Source of the DNA: Stercorarius parasiticus
Taxonomy: Eukaryota; Chordata; Aves; Charadriiformes; Stercorariidae
Assembly: GCA_013396915.1 (NCBI GenBank)
Contig: VWZL01000525.1
Coordinates: 280,617 to 344,616 of the forward strand
Direction: 5' to 3'
Length of the DNA: 64,000 nt
Shown: piece after piece, positions 52,380 through 64,000 of the stretch
How the letters are laid out: every line of letters starts with the position of its first letter
Numbering within the stretch: the first letter of the stretch is position 1
Notes under the pieces: generated by a model
The model's database searches: none
Told to the model about the DNA's origin: nothing
Seen by the model: only the letters and a program-made list of their open reading frames with translations
Translations under genes and position numbers: made by a program

Positions 52380-52960
52380 GTGCCCATAAGCACGTAGGAT
52401 TAGGGGTAGTAGTCCCCAAACCAGAACTCTACCAATTTCCCCACAACATCCTGGATCCAACCTCTTGGCAGCCAAACTTCCCAAGACAGCAAGCTTGCTC
52501 CAGGCACAACTAGCCCCAGATGTGCCAGTCTGTCAGAACAAAGTGCTCCTCTTGGGCTGCCAGAACTCTGTATTTGTTCTCCATCCAAACATCTGCAGGC
52601 AGAGGAAGTCTTTTTGCTGCTGAAAGTAACCAATGCTCCCATCTTCAACACTGCCCCTGACCCTGGAATGCAGCTTTTTTATCATCTCCTGAGCAGTGTG
52701 GGGCTTGGGCTGTTGCTCTGCAGCATCTCTGCAAATCACCAGTTAATCTCCCATCTGTCCTCCCTTGTCTGCTCACCTCCTCCCACAGGTGGTTCATCTG
52801 GAAACTCAAGCAGAGCCCATGCTCCGCTGGTGAAGCTGCCATCATCTCCAACCCTGGCCTCCAGGAGGAGCACCAGGCACTCCCTGCAGTCTTGGACCTC
52901 CCGCATGGCACCTGGGACAAGGCTTTCACACAGGGGTGGTGGGGCATTCAGCTGGTGCAG
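52380..52960 (-). mobile_element. Old CR1 ORF1, N-terminal part
   Basis: Minus strand 52506-52400 reads SLLSWEVWLPRGWIQDVVGK and on to FWFGDYYP, matching the start of the CR1 ORF1 esterase-like domain, where the family has a REVCCLPGARIxDV-type block and DYYP. Further upstream (52650-52820) a LWEEVSR-containing segment could be the ORF1 coiled-coil region (weaker). The piece stops where the plus-strand CR1 begins. Confidence 0.65.
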
Positions 52961-52999
52961 GCACCGACATCCTAATGTGTCACCGCCAGCGTTGTGCCA

Positions 53000-54242
53000 A
53001 CAAAAGAGGCAAAGTAGTCTGCTATGAGTACCAGACTTTTTTTGCTAGCTCAGCTTCACGATCCTTGTGTTGAGGTGAACTTTCTTTTTTAAGAATACAG
53101 CCAAAGAACACGAGATAGATGAGGAAGAAGACAGATTAGAAATAAAACTGATTAGAGGTGCCCCAGTAGTAAGGAGACTCGCATGATTGGTTTTTCCTTC
53201 TTGCCTACAGTTATCCATCTTCAATAATACACAAGTAACACGAGGCTATAACGAATACGGCACTGAATGAAAGACGACCGATTCAAGGGGTGACACCACT
53301 GCAAGCACCCTTGAAGCAAGCTAACGGTGCCATCCGGGCTGCTTGTTTTCCCTCCCCAGCTTGAACGTGCTGTTTCTGAACAGAAAGCCTAGAAGAGCAA
53401 AGAACACACCAACAGAATTATCAAAAGGCAACTGGGGATCACGCGTTGTTGGGTCTTGCAGAGGAAGCTTATAGCTCTGCAGGGGTAACTACAGAATGGC
53501 ATCATGCATCCAACACAGACTTTATTGGCTTAATTCATCTGACGTTCCGCTCAGAGATGCCTTAGAAATCCTTATCCATCAGCATCCTCGGAAGATGATA
53601 GTTTTTGCCTGCCAGATCACAGTGCAAACTCCAGTTTATTTTCCATTGGTCTGGATGCAGAAAAGTATTCATCTGAGGACATAACTCTCGGGTGGCTTCT
53701 AAGTATAGAACTGCAGCATTTTGCTAGAGCCGCTAATGTAGTGCCCAAGCCTGGGTACTGCACAAACAGATCGATACAGGATGGCCTGTTCTCAAACGCA
53801 CAAGGGTTTGTAACTCCAGGTTAACCATTAATGCTGACTTCAAAACAATGCAAATTCTGTACCTCAAGATCTAAAGTACATCAAAGACACTTACTCTGGA
53901 ACACACAAGTAGCCAAAAAGGCTGCCAGTCCGCTGGGAGAGAAGACTGATCTCCCAACATCTAGACTCTTCATCGACTCTTGACCCAGATGGGCAACAGA
54001 TGGATGAGAAACTTTACTTTGCCCCTCTCCCCACCCACAATACACCAATAAAGACAAACAGCATGAAATTAACACTACTAACAATATAGCTTAAGACTTC
54101 TAAGGTGTCACTTTGCTTAGCAAAACCAAACAAGACTGGCCATCTCTACTGAGGAAAGATTTTTTAAATAGTCTTTATAGACATGATTATCTGCTATTTG
54201 GCAATAAGTAGCAACAAAACCTTCAAAACATTGGGGCTGTAC
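53000..54242 (-). other. ASXL2 intron 1, unique stretch
   Basis: This is intronic sequence between the nested CR1 cluster and the next CR1 fragment. I see no repeat, RNA gene or convincing open frame here. Confidence 0.5.
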
Positions 54243-55102
54243 TGGGTCTAAGATTGGTTTCCATTAATGACCAGATGACAGCACAAAGCACACCCTCAAC
54301 AAGCTCCCAAACAACACAAAACCAGGAGGAACAGCTGACACAGAAGATGGTTGTGCCCGTTGAGAGGGACCTTGACAGGCTGGAGAAACAGGCAGACAGA
54401 ACCTCCTCTCAAGTCCACAGGGAAATGCCAAGTCCTGCAACTGGAGACGAACCAGTTGACCTTGTTGACCATGAGCCAGCAGTGTACCCTAGAGGCAGAA
54501 CGGGCCACCGGCACCCTGGGCTGCAGGACGCTGACAGCAGGTTGACGGTGGTGATCTTTCTCCTCTGCTCAGCACTGGTGAGACAGTATCTGAAGTCCTG
54601 TGTCCAGCCCTGGGACCCCCAGTTCAAGACAGACGGACTGGAGGAAGTCCAGCAAATGGCCACAAAGATCATTTTAAGGGTCCGGAGCACCTTTTATATG
54701 AGGAGGGGCTGAGAGTTGGGATTGTTTACCCTGGAGAAGACAAGGCCCAGGGGCATCTTATCATTGTGTATAAGCACCTGACAGGAGGCCATAAAGAAAA
54801 CCAAGCCAGACTCTTCAGTGGTATCCACTGGAAGGACAGGAGGTAATGGGCACAGGTTGAGCGTGGTGGTGTCCGGGGTTTTTCTGTTGGCTTGGGTTTT
54901 TTGTTGGTTTTTGTTTGTTTTTTTTTTTTAATTGTTATTCTGACAGTGGTCGAACACTGACAAGGCTGCCTAGGGTAGCGGTAGTGTCCACTCTTGGACT
55001 GGCCAATGTCCTAGGAACCCCACTGTCAGCACAGGGGTTGGACTAGATAGTCTCCAGGGGTCCCTTTCAACCTCAATTATGCTGCGGTTCTATGATATAG
55101 AT
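54243..55102 (+). mobile_element. CR1 ORF2/3' region, degraded
   Basis: Plus-strand CR1 of about 860 bp. In order it shows a degraded RT palm stretch (54250-54340), 'gagagggaccttgacaggct', 'ttgaccatgagccagcag', 'gctcagcactggtgagac', 'gtccagcaaatggccacaa' and 'ccagactcttcagtgg'. The 3' end is 'gttctatgat' at 55090-55099. Between about 54866 and 54940 the normal sequence is replaced by G/T-rich sequence with long T runs. Confidence 0.88.
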
Positions 55103-58100
55103 CTTCCTCAAGTGACCAAAAGAAGCCGATTTAGTCACTGAAGGACTGAAGTTAAAGCATCACCACAATTTTATGTTCCCTGCGCTTTCTAGCTGACCAG
55201 GTTAAATCCACCGGAGGCGTTTCCCAAGCCAAGCCGTGAACCACCTTCCACAGACTATTGCGAGTGCAAACCAATGCACGGCAAGGAACGGGAAACTTGC
55301 AGAAGACACGAATACAAAGTCAACACCGTGGGTTTAGGAACTTCACTCACAGAAAACTGGGAGAGTATTTTGAGGAAAATAAAACAAACCAAGAATCATT
55401 CCACACTTGCCCTTTTTCTTTTTATGAATTTTCCTTAGCCATCTGTTATGGACTATTGTTAAGACATTATTGTGATAGATTAATTTGATTAGATAATACA
55501 CACACTCTTAAAATGATAGGAACAGCCTTCAGAAAGTACCTATGGAAGTAGTGATCCATGTAACCCAACCAGCTACACAGCAAGAAGGGATTTCAGACTT
55601 TCACTTACGATAACTGGAAACATGGGAAGGAGGGAGAGGAAGTTGCAGAAGCATGCAGGAGGGGAAAAATATTCAAAAAGCTTACCATTCTCCTCCTCCA
55701 TCTCAAAGTAATGGAAAAACTAGCACATGAAGTTGCAAGTCTAACAAAATATAGCAAGTTATGATCAGGAAGAGCAGTACAGATTCAAAGTTGATTTTGA
55801 TCCGAATGGTTATCTAACTTTGACACATAAGGCATACCCGCAGAAAAGGGTGCTCACATTCACTATTCCTAGCCCATAAAATAGGCATTGAAAACCCTTT
55901 CATCATCTGCAAGTTCAAGAAGACATCATATAAGGAAAGATAAAACACCGCCACTATTGCAAAACCATGAACAGGAACAGGTCATTGTCAAAAGGCTTTT
56001 GGATCACTGAAACCATTTTATCTTGTGAATACTAAGCAATTAGGTATGGCTTAAATAGAACAAAATCATGAGAATGGTCCGAGATTTGGGAAACACGTCT
56101 GATACTTAAACTCAGTCTAGACAAGCTCATCTGGAAAAACAACTTTCCTGGCTGAGCGGCCACGGCTTCTTCCAACAGCAGAAAGTTGGAACCGAGAGAC
56201 TTGTTTATGGTGGTCAGATGCTTCCCAGAAACCTCAAAGCACACACATCTCCCGTGCAGCCTCATCCCCGACCAGACCCAAGGACAAACCAGAAATGAAG
56301 AGGTTGGACAACCCACCCCTCAAAGTGGTCAGGGGGCTCCAAGTCAGAAGTCCCGTCTGTTCCAAAGGCATGCAGCCCCCCAACAAATAACTGTAAGCAG
56401 CATGCCAAGATCCACAAATACCCCAAACAGGGGTCATGAACATCTAAATCTGCACGAGCCACCCACTGCAGGGCTGCTTCCCATCCATCACAACACAACT
56501 GGCACGCTTTTATCCACAACTGCCTTTAAGGAAGGGGCGCAGAGGCCAATGATAGCCCAGTGGCATTAACCCCAGCGCTGGTCCACGGCCATCGCGGCTT
56601 CCTGTGGTTTCGTTAACTTTAGCTCATCCTGCACTGTAGGATCAAGTTTCTTATGTTGGGCAACCAGCACCACAGGTGAAACCGATAAAATGACTAGCTT
56701 TGGCTACCCGGGACCAAGATTAATGTGCACTGACCTGATATCAGTTGTCATCTCATGTTCTTTAAGAAACTCGTTTAATACTCACTCCCAGCCTACTTAG
56801 ATAAGCAAAGCAGTTCACACCTTCAGATGCAGTAATAACTCCGTGCTGCTTTACAAGCTGATCCAGAAGAACCAGGTACAAGGATTAAAGAGACTCTTAA
56901 AAAAAATAGATACACTTTAATTACCTTCTCCTCTCTCTCCTGCCCTTTTAATCCCATATCAGATCTACACCTGAGCCCTTTTTTTAGTTACTGTGTGTAA
57001 ATAAATAGAAACAACTACTACTACTACCTGCACAGAACTGAATTTGAGCAGCATTTTGAAGTTAAGTCAGGATTTATAAGCTACGTTCATACTCTGCTCA
57101 GCTTCAGCCAAGATGAATCCAAAGAACAAAGCTGCAAGTGCCAAGTGCAGTTATTGAAAAAACCTCATTACTGGAACCTAGCTATAACTACAGAAAAGTG
57201 TCACCGTTCAACATAGGTGAAGCCATATACTTGAGGTGGTGTGACTGATGCTCAAATTATGCCGCCTTAGGTGTTGAAATATTCTAGTTGGCTCATTGTT
57301 AACAAAAAACATTCTGTAGTTTTATATACATCTCTTATAGTATGCGTTGCTTTGCACCCTGAAGCTGTCCTGGTTTCTGCAAAGGTTTCCAAGAAAACAG
57401 GATCATCAGAAGAACAGATATTTCTTAATTTCACATCTTGGAAGAAAGGCGGCTTTCTTACCCTTACACTCTTCATGGTGCCATTAAATTGAAAGCATTA
57501 CGTTTCCGAAGCAAGGCAGGCAGCTACATCAAGTGGACCCAGACAAATGAGTCCCCCACGAGCACCAGCCTCCCACACCACAACAGTCTCCAACAACACA
57601 CGTTACAAACCTCTGCTCTTCCGAGCAGCTCAGTTCTCCCACGTTTCCCAGATATCACTGATTTACGAGCACTGGCAAGAGGGGAAGAAGGTGTCGTGCC
57701 TCAAATCTACAGCAGAATAGGCAAAGCCGCATTTTACCCAGGCTGTTACAGAACAAAAACATAAGCTTCAATTGCATCCAGACTGAAGCAGGTATCGGAC
57801 ATGTTTCTTTATTCTTTAGCTAATGGGAGAGAACTGCGGGGCAGTTTAGGTGTACCAGAGACCAAACATACGCAAGGGAATAACAGGAGTCGGGGCTCTC
57901 GCTGCTGCATGAAATCCTTGTCACTACAGTATCCCTTTAAAACGGGTAATTCTGCAATGTGTGATAAAACCAGGGAAACACCCGAGCGGAAGATGTTTCA
58001 AGGCATGAGATAACTATAAAAGGAAAGCAAATTTGACACTAGAAATTACTTCAAGGCTCATGTGTCTTATTATCGTTTTGCTGAACTCAAGCTCAAAGTC

Positions 58101-59574
58101 CATATTCTGCTTCCAGGTCCCAGGTCGAGCTACTGCAACGCGATCCAGAGGAACCCCCAGCTCTGGCCATGCTGCCTACCAAATCTGAACTTGCTGGTCA
58201 AGTCAGTGATGAGGACAACCAGGTCCCAACCAGCAGGACAGAGGAGGAGGAAGGACAAGGGTGGGGAGGAGGATGGGGTTGGAAGTGCAGTGCCAGCACA
58301 CATCTTCTCATGGGTGGCCCAGTCCAGTTGGGAGCAGCTTCCACCCCAGTGCTGGACCTCAGAGAGGACCCACGGCAACCATCCGCGATGCCTTTGTTAA
58401 GGCCGGTGGCCCCAGCACGGGGGACAGGAACCATCAAAATCAAAGAGCTCACATAATAGAAGTTTACAAGAATCAGCACGCTGATGTATCAGCGTTAAGT
58501 GCAAATAGGAGGGGTTTAAAAGGGAAAAACAAACCAACCAGCCTCTAAGCACGATTATCTGGGGTTGGCTGCTTTGGGAGTAGTTTGGCATGTGTTTTCC
58601 AGCATTGTTGCCCCCAAAACCAAAACAATCTCATCTCTACATCAAAGCTTTCACCTCGTTTTTAGAAATCTTTTAGCATGAAGTCAACAACCCTGCTTGC
58701 TCTGAGCCCCAGGTAACGGCAGTCTGTCCTCAAGGGGAACTCCCCAGCGCCACGGCAATTCCCTCGTCCTGCAGAGCCGAGCCGCGGGATAACACCCTCT
58801 AAAGGAGAGACCCAGACTGAGCGAGAGGGATGACTGTCCCCACAATTACATCTGTGGTACTGGACACGGGTACAGCCAAGGTTTTGCTCTGAAAATCCAC
58901 CAAACACTGACCCACGCATCACGGAATCAAACCGACCAGTGTTCCCAGTGCTATTTAAATCAACGCAGTAAAGAGAAATGTGTCTTGGGCAAAGTGTCCT
59001 GCAAAAAGAGGGACATTTATCTCCTCTGAACTGCACCCCAAGTCTCTCCAGTGAGGAGAAATCTTTGGTTACACAGCGTTATATCTTTGGTTTAACAGAG
59101 TTAAAACTGTTATCTTCTCATACAATACGAGACAGAGCAGATAATCTCCCCATTTTGGGTTTTATTCCTTTCTTCACTCCTTTGACAGAAGAGGAGGGAA
59201 ACCACAGGAAGATATCTTAAAGCACAAGAGCAAGACAAAGGGCTGGGATTATATCGATCGGCTGACGATTAGCTGAAAACAGCTCAGAAAGCAAGCAACA
59301 GAACCTCAACTTACACCTCTGGGTTTAGCCTACACTTGTCAGTAAGAGCAAGGTGCTAACTTGGCACTTGTCAAACATTTGTCTCCAGCACGACTACTAG
59401 AAGAAAGCCCACCACCAAACAGATATCTGCTTCCAGGGAAAGTGCAAGCAAGCCCGAGTGACTAAAAGCAAATCCATGGAGTATGGCCTTCCTCTTCCCG
59501 AAGCAGGAGTAATGGGCAGGGAAGGACAGAAGGAGTAAATTTAAGAATTGAGAGAAATGGTTCTAACTGAATTT

Positions 59575-59589
59575 AAAAAAAAAAAAAAA
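59575..59589. repeat. Poly-A run (15 A)
   Basis: Mononucleotide run in intron 1, followed by 'caaaacaac'. No retrogene body is recognisable upstream. Confidence 0.9.
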
Positions 59590-61867
59590 CAAAACAACTC
59601 AGCTGTGATAAAGTTACCAGCTTATGACAACTCGCACTGTTCAACAGAACATATTATCCTGAGCATCTTCCGCAGTTACATTTCTAGGGAGGACAAGCTA
59701 CTGCGTGACAGCTTCGTAACTCAAAGATGAAGAATTGATTATTCAGAGGCAGGGGGACTTTTAGATGGTAAAAGCTGCCAAACTAATTTAAATGAATGTG
59801 TGTGAAAGAACACAGGCAAGCAAGTCTGCTTGACACAGGAGGCAAGGCAGGATCTCCGTCTCCTAAGTAGCTCTGGAACAAACAGGTTTTTCTTTAGCTG
59901 AAAAGATTTCAGAGTCTTGGCACCAGCAGTGGTCTCTGCGCCGGATCATGAATCCGGGAAGGGCTGCGTCTTCCTCCCTCCCCCACTCTGTGGCCGTCAC
60001 CCTGGGGACCCCTGAAGCTCTTCTACTTGTTTTGAGCCTAATACTTGCTTCTGTAGCTGAAGTGCAGGTCTTAAGCGTCCCGCATGCAGCTGTGAGCCGA
60101 TCAGAGACGGTGTTCTGCTGCACCAAGCCTGTCTTTGACAAGCTTGCCCAACACCCAAGTGAAGGTTTAGTGCCTTTGTGACACACGATGCTTCATGGCT
60201 TACTTCATACCACAAATGCAGATGCAGACAACGCAATACTATTTGCTTTTCATCCTACCAGTGCGCCTGATGGGCACCAAAGGGCAGAAAATGCTGTTTC
60301 TGGGTACACCCCGCCCATATTTATCTCACCTCTTATCTGCATAAGGGAAAGCTCAACAAAAGCAGAGGGGACCTTCGGGACGTCCACGTGGGAAGCCTTG
60401 CATCTTATGATGCATCAGCCAACGTTCAGGCCTATGTCATTGTGCTGCATCATTTGCAGAAAGCTCTGTCAAGCAGCCCTATTCCCATGTCAGTGCTCTT
60501 CATTACTAGTATTTCCAACAGTTCAGTGAAGCTTTCTAAAATAGGTGTCTGTACCACTCAACTCCACACCAGTCGGTGCCCCAGCAAAGTGCCACCACAC
60601 CACAGCTCCGCTGTCAGGCACGGGGAACTCGCCAGAGGCCAAGCTTTCCCGATGCCAACTGCCCGTTCACGCCTCTCTAAAGCCACCGGATCGTAATTAG
60701 GCTGAACCTGATGCAGAAGCAATCTACGATTCCTAATTACCTGTTCCACATTTCACATTGCAAGCCCCTAAAATTTTACCGAGAATAAAACTGTAGCATC
60801 TGGGAATGTGACCATTCACACTAGCAGGAACAGCGGAGCAAAAAAAAAAAAAGCAGTTCTGGCACAGCCGTTTCAGTCTTGTCTGTCAGCAGTCCTCCCC
60901 CTGCCTTTTCATACCCTCGCTGCCCTGCCTAGTTATTTGTGGCTCTTGAAAGTTGGAAGAAAAGGATTTTCTCAATTCAGCTCAGCTTTCAACACTCTTC
61001 TGTACAAAGAATTTCTACAGTTCTCGTTATGGTCTGGCATTTTACTTACAAAACAGAAACATTACGTTTCAGAAGGACTAACAGCATCCATGTTAAGTTT
61101 TGTTGAAGCAGCGCACGACCACTTCCCCCACCCCAAACGTGCCACACCACCAAGTTATCCACATGTCTCCATTGCATCCCTATCTTTCCATCTTTAAGTG
61201 CCAAAATGAAAAAAGCTAATAGAAAACTATACTGTTAGAAACTACAAGCTGGAAAGGCGGCTTTAACGCTTCCACTGCTGTGTCCTTTCCAGCAGATTAC
61301 ATCAGGAACCAGCTCCTTCCAGTTAGTCTCCACGCAAGGTCTTCTGGAAATATAGCAGTCGCTGAACACCACCAAAGGTTTAGTGCTGATTGCTGGGCAA
61401 AGGAGGATGAGGATTATGGCTGGGAATCCACTCCGTTTATCAACTGAAATTAATCAACACCTTCATTCCTACGTACCAAGGTTCAAGGTTAGTTAATAGC
61501 TTCCGAGCGTTCTCAGGGCAGCAAATTAGCATGCACCTCACCGAAACACAGCTACGGCGCAGGCAAGGAGCGCCTTAGAAGGCTGCAATGAATCATTCAT
61601 GAATACAGGAGCTGAAACCCTTGTTAAGGGAATTAAAAAAAGACATCCCCTCCCCCAGATCCATCCAGCACAGAACGACTCTTACGGGGTGATACTGTTA
61701 AGTTTTCTTTTCCAGCTCCCCCTTTGCCAGCAGTAGGAGTTGGCTGTACTTGACAATTTAAGCAAGTTTTAAGTGATCGGTTCTGCCCATGTAACTATGG
61801 CCGTGTATCATGCCAGTATTCAAAATTACGTAGGATAAAAGCTTCACGGAAACTTGTGTTTGAAGTG

Positions 61868-61950
61868 GCCAGGGGGGGTTGCTTGTTTGTTTTTGTTGGG
61901 GTGTTGGGGGTTTTTTTGTTGGGTTTTTTTTTTTTGGTTGGTTGGATTTT
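61868..61950. repeat. G/T-biased tract with G runs
   Basis: About 80 bases almost purely of G and T on the plus strand, with several runs of three or more G ('gggggg', 'ggggtgttggggg', 'gttggg') and T runs of up to 12 or 13. Confidence 0.8.
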
Positions 61951-64000
61951 TACAGCATCTGTCCACCGAGGTTTAAGCAAGAGATTCTCCACGACTGGAT
62001 ACGAAAGAGCACCTTAATCCATTCACGTTTTCAGCAAGCTTTGGTAAAAATGCACTCTGGAATTCTTGCTATTGATTACTCCCTTATAGAAAGGGGGAAT
62101 TAAAATTGGGCAACCTAATGCTGTAAAGGTCATCATCACTTACACTCGGGCTTCCTCCTGGAAACAGGATTTGAACTTCGTGAAAGCCGTGAATCCACAG
62201 CAACTCGAAGAGCTCTTGGCTCAATCCCCCGCGTGCTCTGGAGGGCCAGGCAGCAAGACCTGCTCATTAGGTTACGTCTCAGCCTCGCATCTAACATGGA
62301 CCTCTTACCTCCTGGCCATGCCCTTCTAGGAAGAGAATTCCAGCTGCAGCCACAGAAGCCAGCAATAGCTGCAAGTTTCCTTATACGCTCCTTCAGCAAG
62401 AAATAATCTTTATGCAATGCAAATCTTTGACAGCAAAGTGGGTCAGCTATAAAAAAACCAACGTGTATGTGAAATTCCTTTTCAGTCCATCAGTGTGGGA
62501 GCAGGGCTGGGCAGAGGCAGCGTGCAGAACACCGGCTCGCTCTGGCAGGAACGAGAGGAGCGAAGAGGGGGACAGAAGGACTTGACCTAGATTGCAGTAT
62601 CTTTAATACTCATCCAATTAGCCAAATGCTATTCAAGGTTTTAACCAGAAATGAGGTCAAGAAGGAATGGACAATTCCATGTCATTAGAAACCAAGTGCC
62701 ATTAAATGCCAGTGCGCGTTATCATTTTATGCAGCATTTGGGACTGTGGCGTGTCACACCATTTTTAAACGTGTTTGAACAGCAGTGTGAAGAGGCGAGA
62801 CCCAAGGGTCACGCTTCCCCTCGAGGACCCCGTTGGGCAACTGCACAACTCGGAGCTCAGCGTGAACTTGCAGGAGGCCACGGGAGGACACCAGGCTACG
62901 TACGCTGCCACAGCAGTTCCACTGACGCTCACGCCTTGTTTCTGCTGAGATGCACCACTGGAGAGGCGAGGCACAACAGGGACACAGGTCTAACGCTGTA
63001 TACTGCTATTCAGCACAGACAGCAACCAAAATCGGAGTATTTTGTGTAGTTGTGACTGTTTCATTTCAAGGATACGGCTGAGAGGAAAAAGTGCTGCTTC
63101 AAATAAATGATTTCTGGATTTGTGAAAAACTTGTCCAAGGAAAGACAGCATGACCACCCCCATGCTTCCACCACCTTCCACCCAGATGCTTGATAAGCTC
63201 ATCTTTAAGTGAAGAAAGAAGAGTTTGAAAGAAGCTTGACAGGGCTGTATCAACCTCAAAGACTGGAAGAAGTCTGTTGTCTAGGATAGATTTTTGTGGG
63301 CCTAACAAGAAGTGACCATCCCTACAAAACAGTTCAAGGCTTCTGGATTTGAAGCTGAATCCCTGAAGTTAGGTAACAGCAAACAAAGTGGAAAAGCACC
63401 TTTGAGGCACGGGCTTGTGCCCAGAACACCTTCGGCAATAACACCCATATGGGATGGGAGAGGGGCAGAAGTCTACCAGTGAGGACTAACAGAGTGGCCT
63501 TTTCCAAAAAAACGCCCCTCTCCGTTACGTCTCAAGGTTTGAGAAGGCTGAGAAGTTACACAGTAGCGATCTAAAAGTGACATGAGAAGGTCCCAATTAT
63601 TAGCAAGAGACAATTATTACACCAGACTTGCTGAACATTTTGGCTCCTACACACAGCGCAAGAGTTCAGGATTTGGCTGCAAAATACCGCAAAGTTATCA
63701 TCTTTGCGCATATGTATGTGCATATTTACGCTTTTTTTTTCCCTGCAAGTATAAATGATCTTAAGCTCCCAATAAGTAAATTAAATTAAACTAAATTAAT
63801 AAGTTAAAGCCCTGTAGTCGTGCCTACATTTAGCTAGTGAGAGGAGAGCACGGGACCCACAGCACGGTGGGTGCAGGTCACTGGTTCCCAAGAAAAAGGT
63901 AAATGGCAACGCAACCGGAAAGCAAACATAGAAGAGGTCGGAGTCCCGGAACCTGTGCGCAGCAGCCCGACAAGGAAGTCTCAAGAATAGCCAGTCCTCA

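Larger units (their letters stand above)
55103..64000 (-). other. ASXL2 intron 1, distal unique part
   Basis: This is about 8.9 kb without a recognisable CR1 copy. It contains an A15 run at 59575-59589, a strongly G/T-biased tract at 61868-61950 and an AT-rich TAAAT-type stretch at 63776-63806. A tRNA-like B-box motif appears on the minus strand near 62160-62180, but no tRNA can be built around it. There is no CpG island or exon 1 candidate, so the ASXL2 promoter lies beyond the window. Confidence 0.55.

Noticed and set aside
62150..62290. tRNA-like B box ('gttcaaatcctg' on the minus strand) with a following GAAGCCCGAG stretch
   Set aside because: No matching acceptor stem, anticodon arm or A box at the right distance. 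It could be a very old tRNA-derived SINE, but I cannot support it.

Overview
This is bird nuclear DNA. It lies inside one large gene, ASXL2, transcribed from the minus strand. Two kinds of evidence support this. First, three exons with correct splice sites and consistent phase spell out the N-terminal part of an ASXL-family protein, with residues typical of ASXL2 rather than ASXL1 or ASXL3. Second, essentially every recognisable interspersed repeat is a CR1 non-LTR retrotransposon, the dominant avian element; I see no Alu, L1 or LTR-type insertion.

Layout, in the direction of ASXL2 transcription (right to left): 64000-47424 is the end of intron 1, with exon 1 lying beyond the window. Exon 2 is 47423-47341. 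Intron 2 holds a candidate 3-nt microexon at 38012-38010. The next intron leads to a 109-nt exon at 29111-29003, then a 5.6-kb intron leads to a 160-nt exon at 23390-23231. From 23230 to 1 is one intron, and I could not find the next canonical exon in it. The exons encode most of the HARE-HTH winged-helix domain and the start of the acidic/serine-rich linker. The BAP1-binding DEUBAD region and the C-terminal PHD finger are outside the window.

Repeats: about fourteen CR1 pieces lie in both orientations. The most informative is the 49.37-52.96 kb cluster. An old minus-strand CR1 (ORF1 with its SGNH-type domain, then the ORF2 endonuclease) appears to have been hit twice, once by a plus-strand CR1 inside ORF1 and once by a younger minus-strand CR1 between ORF1 and the endonuclease. 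The younger copy contains the 207-base assembly gap. Other repeats are a 39-bp minisatellite of five and a half copies at 21354-21566, a 65-bp block present twice about 1 kb apart (5228-5292 and 6188-6252), several homopolymers and G/C-rich tracts, and three isolated single N bases, two of which sit at points where a CR1 copy breaks.

The rest is unique intronic sequence. I found no intact RNA gene, no second protein-coding gene and no novel system. The strongest new observation is the candidate 3-nt ASXL2 microexon.
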